In this document: in pieces, positions 21,872 through 32,988 of the stretch
Numbering within the stretch: the first letter of the stretch is position 1
How the letters are laid out: each line of letters begins with the position of its first letter
Origin: Porogramme epimiltina
Taxonomy: Eukaryota > Basidiomycota > Agaricomycetes > Polyporales > Polyporaceae
Direction: 5' to 3'
Assembly: GCA_900155495.1 (NCBI GenBank)
Contig: FTLJ01000369.1
Coordinates: 1 to 51,637, forward strand
Length of the DNA: 51,637 nt
Notes under the pieces: generated by a model
Told to the model about the DNA's origin: nothing
What the model saw: only the letters and a program-made list of their open reading frames with translations
The model's database searches: none
Made by a program: the position numbers and the translations under genes

Positions 21872-22322
21872 TGTGGACATGGGGGTAGATCGGCCACAGT
21901 GCCTCTCTATGTAGATAAACTGCACGACACAGTGGATCGTGTCTCGAATCAAGTATTGCCCGAAGTTTTGCGAATATTCGGAGAGCCTCCTTCTAGGTTC
22001 AAGTGTTAATTCTAGGTCAGTGGGATCATAGTAAGATTCAGTTGACTTAATTAGGGCGAGTGCCGCGTGTGCCGACTTGATCACTGGTGAGATCAAATTG
22101 TCTTTGCTCGCAATGGTAACAAATGTCTCATTTGAGTCGTCCGACAGGGAACTCGCAATCCGTTTACAAAACGTCTTTGGCGGGATTGTTATTCCGCCTC
22201 CGCCGACCGATGACTATCCCCTTCGACGACTTATAAGCCAGAAGGTGTCTCCAGAGGTTGTGCGGGGTCCCGAGCAGCGGCGACATGGGCCATCACGTGT
22301 GTTACGCCGCCGCGTTCAACAA

Positions 22323-22346
22323 ACGCGTCGACGCGACGCGACGCGT
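22323..22346. promoter_or_regulatory. Two MluI-type (ACGCGT) boxes upstream of the membrane protein gene
   Basis: Palindromic ACGCGT occurs at 22323-22328 and 22341-22346, separated by GACGCG units, and a CACGTG box lies nearby at 22296. ACGCGT is the binding site of MBF-type G1/S regulators in yeasts. The link to this gene is by position only. Confidence 0.35.
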
Positions 22347-22383
22347 CTGGTCACCTGCCCCTGCCCCCTACTCGGTTCCCCCC

Positions 22384-22392
22384 AGTATATAA
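22384..22392 (+). promoter_or_regulatory. TATA box of the membrane protein gene
   Basis: GTATATAAAC lies about 115 bp before the ATG at 22506, in a plausible position for a fungal core promoter. Confidence 0.5.
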
Positions 22393-22505
22393 ACACCGCA
22401 ACACAGGCCGATTATCCTCACCACTCCCCGCCCCCTCTTCCGGCCAGGCCGCCGTCCTCGTCCGCGCTCCCGTCGACATCCAGCGTTCTCTGCGACACCG
22501 ACGCC

Positions 22506-23895
22506 ATGTTCTTACCCAGGACAATCACCTGCTTCGCTTCTTCTCTAGTCCTCCCTCCACCCCTACTCGCACACACCGTCTGCCCCCCGATCTCCGCCTT
22601 CCACTCTCTTCTCTGCCTTGTCATCATATTCTTCATGGCCATTCACCTCGTCATCTCCGCCTACATGCTCGCCTGCCTCTTCACTGGAAGGACTCCCCTC
22701 GACCCGATTCCATTCTGTCTTGGTCTCGCCCGGTCCACGTTCTACACGGCTCGTTTCTTCAGCAAGGTCATTTATCGCACTGTCCTCATTATCATCAAAG
22801 TCGCGTGTCTCGCACTCCTCCTCGTCTTTCCTCTCGCTGGCCTGGCCTTCTCTATCCTCGTCGCCGTCACCCGCCGCACGATAGCTGCCCCCAAGTTCAC
22901 GGGGGTATGCCTTAGCTTCGCCGCCACCTTCGCCTGGACCTGTTCAGTCTCAGCGTTTGGCTTCGCTCATCGCTCATCGTCTTACGCGGTCTCCATCCTC
23001 TACGGCATCCTCGGCAGCGACTTCTTTGCGCTCGTCAAGGTCTTGGCGGCCTACACGGGGTTCATTATCACGGCGAAGTTGGCTATGGTTGGGAGGTGGT
23101 TTTTGACGGGTGGGAAGGATTTGGCGTGGACCACGGGGCCTGGCGCGATGGTAGCATACGGTACGCAATTCACCTCGCCTCATCGCCTCATCATCACTCA
23201 TACCCCGCGAAGTTCCCCGCCCTATCGCACTCTCGGTCGCCACCAAGCTCTCTCATGCCCTCCAATTAGCCTACACCTACGTGTACTATCACATCTGGGT
23301 CGTCGCCACTTCCGCGTTCATTCGCATCGACCTGCAAGTGATCATCGTCCGGCACTACCACGATGTCCTCTACATCACCGCCACCATCATTCGTCCTCAG
23401 CAGCCTTCTCGTCTCGCTCTTCTGTCGCCCTGTGAGTCCGACGCGTCCCTCGTCAGCACAGCGTCCAGCATCGACTCTTTGGACACGACACTCTGCGACT
23501 CTGACTCCAGCTTCGACGACGACCTGGACGCCACCGTTGTCGACCCCGACCCCCTCGCCGACGACAAGCTCCCCTTCGCCGCCATCCCCACCGCCGTCTT
23601 CTCCCCTCGCCTCGTCCTCGCCTCCCCCCTCACGGGGGCTCTGGTGCCCGCCTCCCCCAACGTCTACTCCGACTTGGGCGCGCAGAAGGCACAGGCCCCT
23701 CTCCTCTCTCCCTCCTCCTCCTACTCCTCCTTGGACGATGTTCACACCCTTGGCGAGGGTAAGCGGAAGAAGACACGTCGTGGCGGACGGAAGGTGGCTG
23801 GGTGGGAGCGGCGGGCGCGGCAGCGTGCACGCAGGGAGGCGATGGAGCAGTTGATGGAGTTCTGCTTTGACGAGCTCGAGGATGCGTCTTCGTAG
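22506..23895 (+). CDS. Multi-pass membrane protein of unknown function with basic C-terminal tail
   Basis: Two exons (22506-23160, 23213-23895; 52-nt intron with GTACGC donor and GCGAAG acceptor) give 445 residues. Hydrophobic segments lie at about residues 33-61 (FHSLLCLVIIFFMAIHLVIS), 89-122 (VIYRTVLIIIKVACLALLLV), 133-154 (LSFAATFAWTCSVSAFGFA) and 175-198 (FALVKVLAAYTGFIITAKLA), with a weaker amphipathic one after the intron. The cytoplasm-like tail is Ser/Asp-rich and ends in a basic block GKRKKTRRGGRK...WERRARQRARRE followed by an acidic end. The tail is duplicated at about 27180-27530. No family was recognised. The proximity of ACGCGT boxes is noted separately. Confidence 0.7.
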
Positions 23896-26440
23896 GTGGC
23901 CCTCATCATCACTATTCTTGAGTTTATAGGTACTGTACCTCTCTACCAGTCTCTTACGATAGCATATAGTCTACTACTTATACTTGATTGACGCACTTGG
24001 ATTTGGATACCCTCACCTATTTCTATACCCTCGCACATTCTATACCCCTTGTCGCATCGCACCTCATGTATTTCAGTATCTTCTTTATCTATAATCCAAT
24101 CTTCCTTCCTCTCATCTCTACTTGATGTTCTGCTCGATGACGCCGGGAAATGGGAAGGCCATCACTCTCACTATGAGCGACATCATTCATCTGTTCGACG
24201 AGGACGGGCTACTTGCGTCGTGCGCCTGCTTTGGAGGCCATAGCTGAGAAGTTGGTGCGATTCGACGCCTCCGCGTGGGGTATTCGCATGCCTGCACTAG
24301 TCCTCCCCCGAATACGTATACACCGAAACACTCCGGCAATCCTTCTTCAACATACACTAAATGTACACTATGCTGCATCCTCAAACCGTTCTCTATGTAG
24401 CGCACACAGCTCCCTCTCAAGGAAACTCCACTTGAGGCGCTCGTACAGAGCGTGGGCGCGTCGAAGTTCCTTAGCCACCCGAGGAAACGCACGATCTATG
24501 ACCCGTGCAATAGGCTCGAGGTCACTGGGTGCGTTCGCGGACTCCCCGAGCTTCAGCCACATCAGCCCATGTCCCTCAAGCGGTCGTGCAGCGTCCTCCA
24601 GCGGCGGCGGGTCGTCTGGGAGCGGATCTATCCGCATACGAGTGAGGGAAAGATGGAGGAGGTGTGGATGGGCCCGCGCGAATGCGAAGATCGTGTCCAG
24701 CGTCGGATCGTCCCGCTCCAGTGGAGGCATCGGTAAGCTTCGGAGCTGGATGGTATACTCGAAAAACGACAACCTGGGCCACGCCGGTATGAGTGACCTG
24801 AGATCACTGTTGCGCAGCTCCAGGAATTCATCGATGTGCTCCCCGAGCCAGACGTTGAGCTTAAGCTCTCGAAGATTGCGGAGGGACCGGAGCGGCTGCA
24901 CGAAGGCGTCGAAGTTGAGCGCATCCGGCCCGAGCCACGCTGCTGCATCATCCAGCTTCATCGTACCAAATGTGACTTCGATGTGGAGACGACGCAAGGA
25001 GGCTGGAAATGCGGAGTAGATGGTGTGGAAAGTGGTGCAATGCTCTTGTGCCGGGCCTCCATCATCGAGGCTGAGACAGATATCAGTTGCATTTGGGAAG
25101 GAGATGGACTGCATAATGTCAACGACACGAGATACCCTTGTGGTTAGAGAGATGTTGAGGAGGGCTGGAAAGTGAAGTCGCGGAGATTGAGTAGACATGG
25201 ATGTGGAGAAACTGCTGAGCGTGAGAGATTGGAGGGACAGCTCGGACAGGGACACCAGTATGGGACGGGTTAAGGTGAACCTGACATGGACCTCCAGTGA
25301 TTTGAGGTGAGGAATGCGCCATATAAGGCAGTTGTCGTCAACAAGAACTACACTTCTACGTGCCCCCCACGAAGAGCCGTCAGAGCACAAACTAAGGCTG
25401 TAAAGCTCCGTTAAAAGAGGGCAGATGTCGTTTATTATGTTTTCTGGACAGCGACGAAGAGGGTCGTCGATGAGGAGGGAAAGGTGACGCAAATTTCCAA
25501 AATCGAACAGTTTTGTAACTGTGCTTAGGGGCATTCTGTAATATTCTTGGTCGAAACGCCAGTCCAGTCGGCGCAGTTGCGGTAGGATAGGGACGTCAGG
25601 AGGTAACCAACGTAACAGCGCTATAAAGCAGTCATATTGGAATCTATGGCGTTGGGGCTCAAACTCTCGTATCCTGGCAGCGTAGGTCCGAAGAGAAAGC
25701 AACTCTCGCTCGTCGGGGTCCCGAGTGAATGTCTAGAAGACAACCACGTGTTATTAATAATGATTGCTTTGCATATTGACCCACACACCGCAATGTAAGA
25801 ACTCACGATATCCTCTGGGGAGAACCGGGCGTGTATGTCACACCGGGTCGTATAACACGACGGGACAACGTCAACGAGGTGAAAGATGTCGTCGATATAT
25901 CTCCAGAGCACGTCCAAAGCAACACCTGACAGAGCCCGGCATACACGGGCCATCTTGGCTAAGGCATCTCTATTCCGCCGTCTATGATCCACCCATGCCC
26001 TGTGGTTGTAGGGGTATATTGAAGGGGCTTGGAAGGGCGGACCGGGGGCTAGGGTCTCAAGAATTGCTGCTGCTATGTCGTAGGAGGACCACGCCCGATC
26101 CGTTGCGCTTGTCCGGGATATGTTCATGACTCCAGAGTCCGGGTCCTAGTCACGACTCGTCGACGCTGTTCGGGGGTGACCAGATATGTATCTGAGTGAT
26201 GTCTAGTGATACAGCCTTCTGCCAAAGCAGTCAGCTCGACGCTCAAATCGCATTGTGGAGCGATGACATACTCACCCCAACACAAGCAAGGTAGGTATGC
26301 GCGGCAGATCCGAAGGGACGATCGAGCCGCAAACCTACTTTGAAGAAGCTTTAAGTTGATGGAGGACCTAACAAAGGCGTAGTAAGTACTGTTTGTACGG
26401 TGATAGCGAGCCAACGTGGCCCATTTGGCGCCCACCCACC
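23580..26440. repeat. Direct segmental duplication, unit 1 (membrane-gene tail + F-box C)
   Basis: From the last part of the membrane protein gene through its 3' flank, F-box copy C and the promoter block, this stretch is repeated in the same orientation at about 27180-30190. Shared noncoding marks include the GTAGGTACTGTAC...CTACTACT...TTGACGCACTTGGA stretch (23925-24005 and 27560-27640). Confidence 0.8.
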
Positions 26441-27180
26441 CCTTCCTTCACCCGTCACTGTATTGCTACAGCGTATCAACGTTTCAACAATCATCCCTGT
26501 CACTAGGCTCGGTACTTCCGCCCATGCACACAAACATGCGTCAGTCACTTAGCAAGGGTAGAAGGGGGTGTCCCGCATCTCAGACTTGGCGAGTCCCGTA
26601 ACCTCTCAGACGGGGTTTACAAACAATGAAGTTATTTTGCAGACATTGTGAGATTGTGAGCCCAGTTTCGTATGTCCACAGTCGTGGTGCACAGAGGGGC
26701 TAACCTGACACTGTTAAGGGTCTAATGCACTCCTGCTCAAAGCTCCAACAATCACCCAATAAACCCTGCCCTCGACATAATGGTTTTCAAGTTTCAACTC
26801 GCCCTAGCCTTCAAGCTTCAAGGTGCACCGTGCTATCTGCCTCCTCCTACCTCTGCAAACCGTGGGTCTACGTCAGATTTTGGGATAAGTGGATATGGGT
26901 GTGGCGGGTAGGTGGAGAGGAGCGGTGGCTCTGAAGGAGGGAGATGACTGCGGGTGCCGCGAAGAACCCCTCCCCATAGCCTGATCGCTATCGGTAGCAC
27001 TTTCCTCCACCTCTGAGGCACCTCCGCGTAGTAAGTGCCATCGTTTCCAGCAATCCACCCTACCCACCGAGTGCTCAACCTTCTCTCGGCCCCGTGTCAA
27101 GCATCGCCTCTCTACACCGCGTACTGCGACCCATACTGCGGCTTGAACGATGATCGACTTCAACTTCATCCTCGATGGCA
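24210..27180 (-). repeat. Right arm of inverted segmental duplication (F-box copy C)
   Basis: Reverse-complement counterpart of about 10930-13900. The arm ends near 27180, exactly where the copied membrane-gene tail begins, so two duplication junctions meet there. Confidence 0.8.
24368..26127 (-). CDS. F-box/LRR-like family protein (copy C)
   Basis: Two exons on the minus strand, 25807-26127 and 24368-25732, encode 561 residues. It has the same architecture as copy B: F-box-like motif in exon 1, degenerate leucine-rich repeats in exon 2 and the conserved end RVIDRAFPRVAKELRRAH. The intron is at the same codon as in B, D and E. Substitutions against B are spread over the repeat region, while the F-box segment ALAKMARVCRALSGVALDVL is unchanged. 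The open frame is intact, which suggests that it is still selected or a recent copy. It lies tail to tail with the membrane protein gene. Confidence 0.85.
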
Positions 27181-27530
27181 GGCTCCCCTCCTCCGCCATC
27201 CCCACCGCCGTCTTCTCCCCTCGCCTTGTCCTCGCCTCGTCCTCGCCTCCCCCCTCCCCCCTACTGGGGGCTCTGGTGCCCGCCTCCCCCAACGTCGACT
27301 CCGACTTGGGCGCGCAGAAGGCACAGGCCCCTTTCCTCTCTCCCTCCTCTTCCTCCTCCTCAGACGATGTTCATACCCTTGGCGAGGGTAAGCGGAAGAA
27401 GACACGTCGTGGCGGACGGAAGGCGGCGGGGTGGGAGCGGCGGGCGCGGCAGCGTGCGCGCAGGGAGGCGATGGAGCATTTGATGGGGTTCTGCTTTGAC
27501 GAGCTCGAGCCTCATGATGCGTCTTCGTAG
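27150..27530 (+). pseudogene. Duplicated C-terminal tail of the membrane protein gene
   Basis: From about 27180 the frame matches the end of the 445-residue protein encoded at 22506-23895: AIPTAVFSPRLVLAS, LGALVPASPNV, SDLGAQKAQAP, DDVHTLGEGKRKKTRRGGRK, then FCFDELE and DASS. Small in-frame insertions distinguish it. The first ~13 codons (27150-27185) come from the neighbouring inverted-repeat arm, so an ATG-initiated frame of 126 codons exists by chance fusion. None of the membrane segments is present. Expression is not shown by the sequence. Confidence 0.75.
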
Positions 27531-28019
27531 GTGGCCCTCTTCATCACCATTCTTTAGTTCGTAGGTACTGTACTTCTCTACTAGTCTCTTCCGATCGCAT
27601 ATAGTCTACTACTCATACTTCATTGACGCACTTGGACTTGAATACCCTGACGCAGTCTATACCCTGACGCATTTCCGTATCCTCTCACATTCTATATCCC
27701 TTGTCGTATCGCACCTCATGTATTTCATTATATTCTTTCTCTATAATCTAATCTCACTTCCTCTCATCTCTACTTGGTGTTCTGCTCGAAGAAGCCGGGA
27801 AATAGGAGGGTCATCGCTCTCACTATGGGCGACATCGTTCATCTGTCCTACGGGGACGGGCTACTTGCATCGTGCGCCTGCTCCGGAGGCCATAGCTGAG
27901 AAGTGGGTGCGATTCGACGCCTCCGCCTGCGGTACTCGCATGCCTGGACTAGTCCTCCCCCGAATACGTATACATCGAAACACACCGGTAATCCTTCTTC
28001 AACATATACTAAGCGTACA

Positions 28020-29791
28020 TTATGGTGCATCCTCAAACCCTCCACTATGTAACGCAAGCAACTCTCTCTCCAGGGAACTCCACTCGAGGTACTCGTCCAG
28101 AACATTAACATGCCTGCGTTGAATTTCCTTAGACACCCGAGGAAACGCGCGATCTATGACCCGTGCAATAGGCTTGAGGTCGCTGGGTGCATTCGCGGAC
28201 TCCCCGAGCTTCAGCCACAGCAGCCCGTGTCCCTCGAGCGGTCGCGCAGCGTCTTCCAGCAGCGGCGGGTCGTCTGGGAGGGGATACGTCCGCATGCGCG
28301 TGAGGGAAAGGTGGAGGAGGTGTGGATGGGCCCGCGCGAATGCGAAGATCGTGTCCAGGGTCGGATCGTCCCGCTCCAGCGGGGGCATCGGTAAGCCGCA
28401 GAGCTCGATGGTATACTCGAAGAACGACAACCTAGGCCACGCCGGGATGAGTGACCTGAGATCACTGTTGCGCAGCTCCAGGAATCCATCGATGTGCTCC
28501 CCGAGCCGGACGTTGAGCTTAAGCTCTCGGAGATCGCGGAGGGACTGGAGCGGGCGCACGAAGGCGTCGTAGTTGAGCGCACCTGGCCCCAGCCAGGCTG
28601 CTGCCTCGCCCAGCTTCATCGTCGGAAATGTGACCTTGATGTCCAGACGACGCAAAGAGGCTGGAAATGCGGAGTAGATGGTGTGGAAAGTGGTGCAATG
28701 CTCTTGTATTGGGCCGCCATCCTCAAGGCTGAGACAGATAGCTGTGGCATTTGGGAAGGAGATTGACTGAATAATATCAATGACGCGCTGAGGTATCCTT
28801 GCGGTTAGAGAGAGGTTGAGGAGGGCTGGAAAGTGAAGTCGCGGAGATTGAGTAGATATGGATGTGAAGAAATTGCTGAGTGTGAGGGACTGGAGGGACA
28901 GCTCGGACAGCGAAACCAGAATGGCGCGGGATACTGTGAGCCTGACACCTCGAACCTCCAACGATTTGAGGTGAGGAATGCGCCATATAAGGCAGTTGTC
29001 GTCAACAAGAAATGCTCTTCTACGTATCCCCGACCAATAGCTGTCAGAGCGCAAACTAAGGCTGTAAAGCTCCATTAAAAGAGGGCAGATGTCGATTATT
29101 ATGTTTTCTGGGCAGCGACGAAGAGGGTCGTCGATGAGAAGGGAGAGGTGACGCAAATTTCCAAAATCCAACAGTTTTGTCACTGTGCTTAGGGGCATTC
29201 TGTGATAGTTTTGGTCAAAACGCCAGTCCAGTCGGCGCAGTTGTGGTAGGATAGGGACATCAGGAGGTAACCAACGTAATAGCGCTCTAAAGCAGTCATA
29301 TTGGAACCAATGGGCTTGAGGTTTAAGCTCTCGTATCCTGGCAGCGTAGGTCCGAAGAGAAAGCAACTCTCGCTCGTCGGGGTCCCGAGTGAATGTCTAG
29401 AAGACACCCGGGTGTTATCAATAATGATTGCTTTGCATATCGACCCACACGCCGCAATGTAAGAACTCACGATATCCTCTGGGGAGAACCGGGCGTGTAT
29501 GTCGCACCGGGTCGTATAACACGACGGGACAACGTCAACGAGGTGAAAGATGTCGTCGATATACCTCCACAGCACGTCCAAAGCGACACCTGACAGAGCC
29601 CGGCATACACGGGCCATGCTGGCCAACGCATTCCTGTTCCGACGTCTATGATCCTCCCATGCCCAGTGGTCGTAGGGGTATATCGAAGGGGACTGGAGGG
29701 GAGGACCGGAGGCCAGGGTCTCAAGAATTGCTGCTGCGATGTCGTAGGAAGACCACGCTCGATCCACTGCGCTTATTCGGGGTGTGTTCAT
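28020..29791 (-). CDS. F-box/LRR-like family protein (copy D)
   Basis: Two exons on the minus strand, 29471-29791 and 28020-29396, give 565 residues. Exon 1 carries the F-box-like segment (ALASMARVCRALSGVALDVL then WRYIDD). Exon 2 has the leucine-rich region, with LSLLIDDPLRRCPENIIID, LSELSLQSLTLSNFF and SIYSAFPASLRRLDIKV-type blocks shared with copy C. The C terminus diverges (EIQRRHVNVLDEYLEWSSLE). It is closest to copy C, as expected from the direct duplication. The frame is intact. Confidence 0.85.
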
Positions 29792-30007
29792 GACTCCAGA
29801 GTCCGGATCCTAGTCACAACTCGTGAACACTGTTCAGCGGTGACTAGATGTGTCTAGTGATAAGTATAGCCTTCTGCTATGACAGTCAGCTCGACGCTCA
29901 AATCGCATTGTGGAGCGATGACATACTCACCCCAACACAAGCAAGGTAGGTATGTGCGACAGATCCGACGGGGCGATCGAGGTGCAAACCTATTTTGAAG
30001 AAGCTTC

Positions 30008-30116
30008 CAGCTGTTATCAGAGCGATAGGCCCCTACAAACTAAATTACNNNNNNNNNNNNNNNNNNNNNNNNNNNAAGATTATTTTGTGAAGGGCCTATC
30101 GATTTGATAACAGCTG
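30008..30116. mobile_element. TIR transposon inserted in the F-box promoter block, interior hidden by an N gap
   Basis: The ends are CAGCTGTTATCAGAGCGATA (left) and, in reverse complement, CAGCTGTTATCAAATCGATA (right), both continuing GGCCC. The 27 N at 30049-30075 separate them. The matching site in unit 1 (near 26350) reads through without this insert. A 2-bp TC repeat on each side may be the target duplication. The true length is unknown because the N run may stand for an unresolved gap. Confidence 0.75.
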
Positions 30117-30199
30117 TCAAGTCGATGGAGGACCTAACAAAGCCATTAAACACTCTTTGTACGGTGATAGCGAGCCAACGTGGGCCGTTTGTCGCCCAC

Positions 30200-32559
30200 C
30201 CACCCCGAGACTAGTGTGTCTGGTGGGGTTTTGAAACTCCGCTGTGATGACGCGTCTCACTAGACTTCCAGCGCTTGTTCGACTTGTGCCCGCCCCCCTC
30301 CGCCTCGGCTCCTCGGCGCAGTAGGTGCTATGTATGTAGCTAGAGGCGTCGTCTATGTTGAGACCATGCTGGAGAGAGATGCCGCTCATGCCGCACGGCG
30401 CCGTAAACATGGCGTCCCGCGCCGAACATGAGATTGTCGTCGGCCTATCCTATGTAGGATGCAGCCCCACGGAAATGAGTCGTCGATAGCAGGGAACGGC
30501 CGTATTGGTTGTCGGCTGTGATAGGCAATGATCATCAGGGCGAGCGGCGCTCACTCCAGTACACCCCCTACTTAGGCTCTGGCACGGCGTAGCACTGTAA
30601 CAGGATGCGGCCGAACTTGGGGCGAGCCGGAGTCCTAAAGAACTCGGGCGCTAGCCAGTGAGTTTGGAGTGCATTAGCGGGCGGGTGCGCCATTCCACCA
30701 CGTTTAGCCACACCATGGGTCGGAGACGATTGGGTTTGGCTCCCAAGCAATACGTACGTGCCTCATCTGGTGTGAGGATTGGCAAGCAGATCTCACGTCC
30801 GCTATCTCTGCCACGTGGAGGCCATGCAGCCGGAGCGCCCAGTATGGGTGGGCGACACCGAGGCCTGAAGCGCTGAATCCCGGGTTAACCGGAACAGCAA
30901 CCTCCTCTCGAAGAACATCAAGTGGTTTTGCGTCGCTTGCAATATCACGGTGGCTACCTGCGTTCACAGTGAAACATTTGCTGAACTCTCTGTTTCAGCA
31001 AGGCGGAAGACTCCTGACGTCATCGTTACTCCCGCTGGAGTCGTCTCTCACCGAGCCGATCTGCAAAGCATCTCCCGGGAGAACACTGGGCGACCGCAGT
31101 TATGCACACAGACATTGAATGGACACACGGTACTATCATAATCCAGTTATGCGATACCCCCGAAATCTTTGGACTGATTCACTATGGTCCCATAGCATAC
31201 TCGGACCGTCCGTAATCCCGGGCCCTGGTGTGTGTCCCGCTAAGCACATTTTCCATCTCCCCGAACGTGGCGTCTCACTTTGTGCTCACTCCTGTCATGT
31301 ACAGATCCGTCTTATGGCTTCTAGGAGACGAAACTAACAGGCTCTCAAGTGACTGTGAAAGACACTAGACCATTTTTTCTCCGCAGAGTCGCCATAGGGC
31401 CTCGCTTCGAGGACATGGGTCCCTTGGGCCTGCTATCCATCATGTTTGCCCATCTTCGGCCCCCGCGTGGCCGTTGACGGGGGTGGACGACGGCGGCGCT
31501 TCCGCCTCGACTCCGCGCACGGATCGTGCCTCAACATGCGGACGCAACTCCGATCACAACCCCGCGAACAACACTGCGCGACACACATTGTCCTGTGCGC
31601 CCGCGCGCCAGCCCAGCAACTCGCGTGGCTGCGGCAAAAGGCGCGTCGGTGCATACGGGCGCAGCGTCGGCTCCTGTGGGAGCAGCATCCTGCCTGTGCC
31701 AGGGCGGCGGCGCTGCGCCCGCCCGGCGACTATACCGGGTCTGCGTGGTTGCAATCATCGCTCGTCCCGCACCCCCTCAGAGCTCGCCTCTCACCTTCCT
31801 CCCTCAGGCTGTGCGAGGCCCGCGTCGGCTTTTGGCTTGTGAGGTGGTGCGTAAGGATGGGCGAGCACACGTATGGCCCGCTCGCCCTCTATGATGGCGG
31901 CTGCCACATATACGCCCCCACAATGGACCGCCCTCTTGCCAATTTTGGCGGGCGGCGGGTGCGGCGACCGCCTGCGCGCCCGACGTCCACGCGATGGGCA
32001 CGGCCGGATGCAGGTGGGCTTGCGCGTTTGCGGAACCTGCTGTCTCACGGCAAGTTGGGGCCGTGGCTAGCCCACCGTCGCGGCCGCGCTCGCGAGCCTG
32101 TGCGCCGCCATCTACCAGGTGAGCCCTCCCTTCGACCAGACACGGACATCATCCATCGGTGACGCACACAGGCTCTACCGTCCCAGCTTGTGCGGCTGGC
32201 TGGGTCTCCGTATGTTCCCCTCGGTACAGCAGAGGAAGTATAGCATCTGGCCTCCGATGGAGAGTGCGCTCGGACATGAGGGCTCTTCTCATCGAGCTCA
32301 GCACGCGCGAGGGCGTACGGGACGCTTATGTCTTCATAAAACTGGTGGTGAGTAGCTTCGGAATCCCCATCGAGCAACTGCTCTCTCTCGTCCTAGATCC
32401 CCCTATTCGCCTCCCCCATAAGCTACTGAACTACCAACAGCATGTCGTGAGTGCTCACATTCGCTTTCCTTCCACAGCCGGCATGGAGTCGACATCCCCA
32501 CCCACTCCTTGGTTCATCCGCCTCCGTGGCCTCTAATACTCTACTTCCATTGTGAATAG
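30200..32559. other. Gene-poor stretch; possible upstream exons of the zinc-finger gene near its end
   Basis: No recognisable gene between 30200 and about 32150. The 31450-32100 part is GC-rich and gives overlapping frames on both strands without domains. From 32160 to 32450 a frame reading MRALLIELSTREGVRDAYVF then IKL is followed by a GTGAGT donor and could be an upstream exon of the zinc-finger gene, but splice phases could not be settled. Confidence 0.4.
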
Positions 32560-32988
32560 CGCCTACGATATTGCATCACCCTTTCCTGGCACTGACAAAT
32601 TTACGTGCACGTTGCAACAAAATCGCCAATGCAACTCACTCATGAGTGCAGAGGCATTTGAGGTACATGCGCGTAGCCACGGGATACCAACGTATGTACT
32701 CATCTACAGACTACCTCAACGCGAATGCTCACTGATGTTGGACATTTAGGAATACTGTAAATGTGTGTCAGGCTTGCGGTTGGAAGTTTACGAAACTAGT
32801 GCCTCGGCTGAAGCATAGGATGATGCAGTGAGTCTCTTGAAGCTTCAGAGGATTTACTATAAAATCTCATCTGCCTCACTAGTGTGTCCCAGGACCCCTG
32901 CAACCACTGTGGGGTTAACTTTTCTAACCCTAATGAACGATTTATGCACTTCATTAACGTTCACGGCCTCACGCCCGAGACCTCGTAA
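32560..32988 (+). CDS. C2H2 zinc-finger protein, last three exons
   Basis: Three short exons (32560-32691, 32750-32827, 32883-32988) join in frame and end with TAA. The splice sites are good: GTATGT donor at 32692, TTTAG acceptor, GTGAGT donor at 32828, ACTAG acceptor. Joined, they show a finger-like CxxxxxxxxC...HARSH, then CQACGWKFTKLVPRLKHRMMH (C-x2-C-x12-H-x3-H, with the last His codon completed across the intron), then CNHCGVNFSNPNERFMHFIN followed by VH (C-x2-C-x12-H-x4-H). Such fingers usually bind DNA or protein. The 5' end and start codon were not found, so the gene may be partial or degenerate. The individual exons are too short to stand out as ORFs. Confidence 0.6.

Larger units (their letters stand above)
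27180..30190. repeat. Direct segmental duplication, unit 2 (membrane-gene tail + F-box D)
   Basis: Copy of about 23580-26440 in the same orientation. It differs by a TIR element with an N gap inserted upstream of the F-box gene (30008-30116). Similarity fades at about 30200. Confidence 0.8.

Noticed and set aside
24213..25019. 268-codon plus-strand frame and similar plus-strand frames at 28156-28572 and 34116-34616
   Set aside because: They are antisense shadows of the F-box exons and keep open only because the paralogues share codon usage.
31446..32162. 238-codon plus-strand frame
   Set aside because: Compositionally biased with competing frames on both strands. Nothing links it to a family; only the downstream zinc-finger exons are supported.
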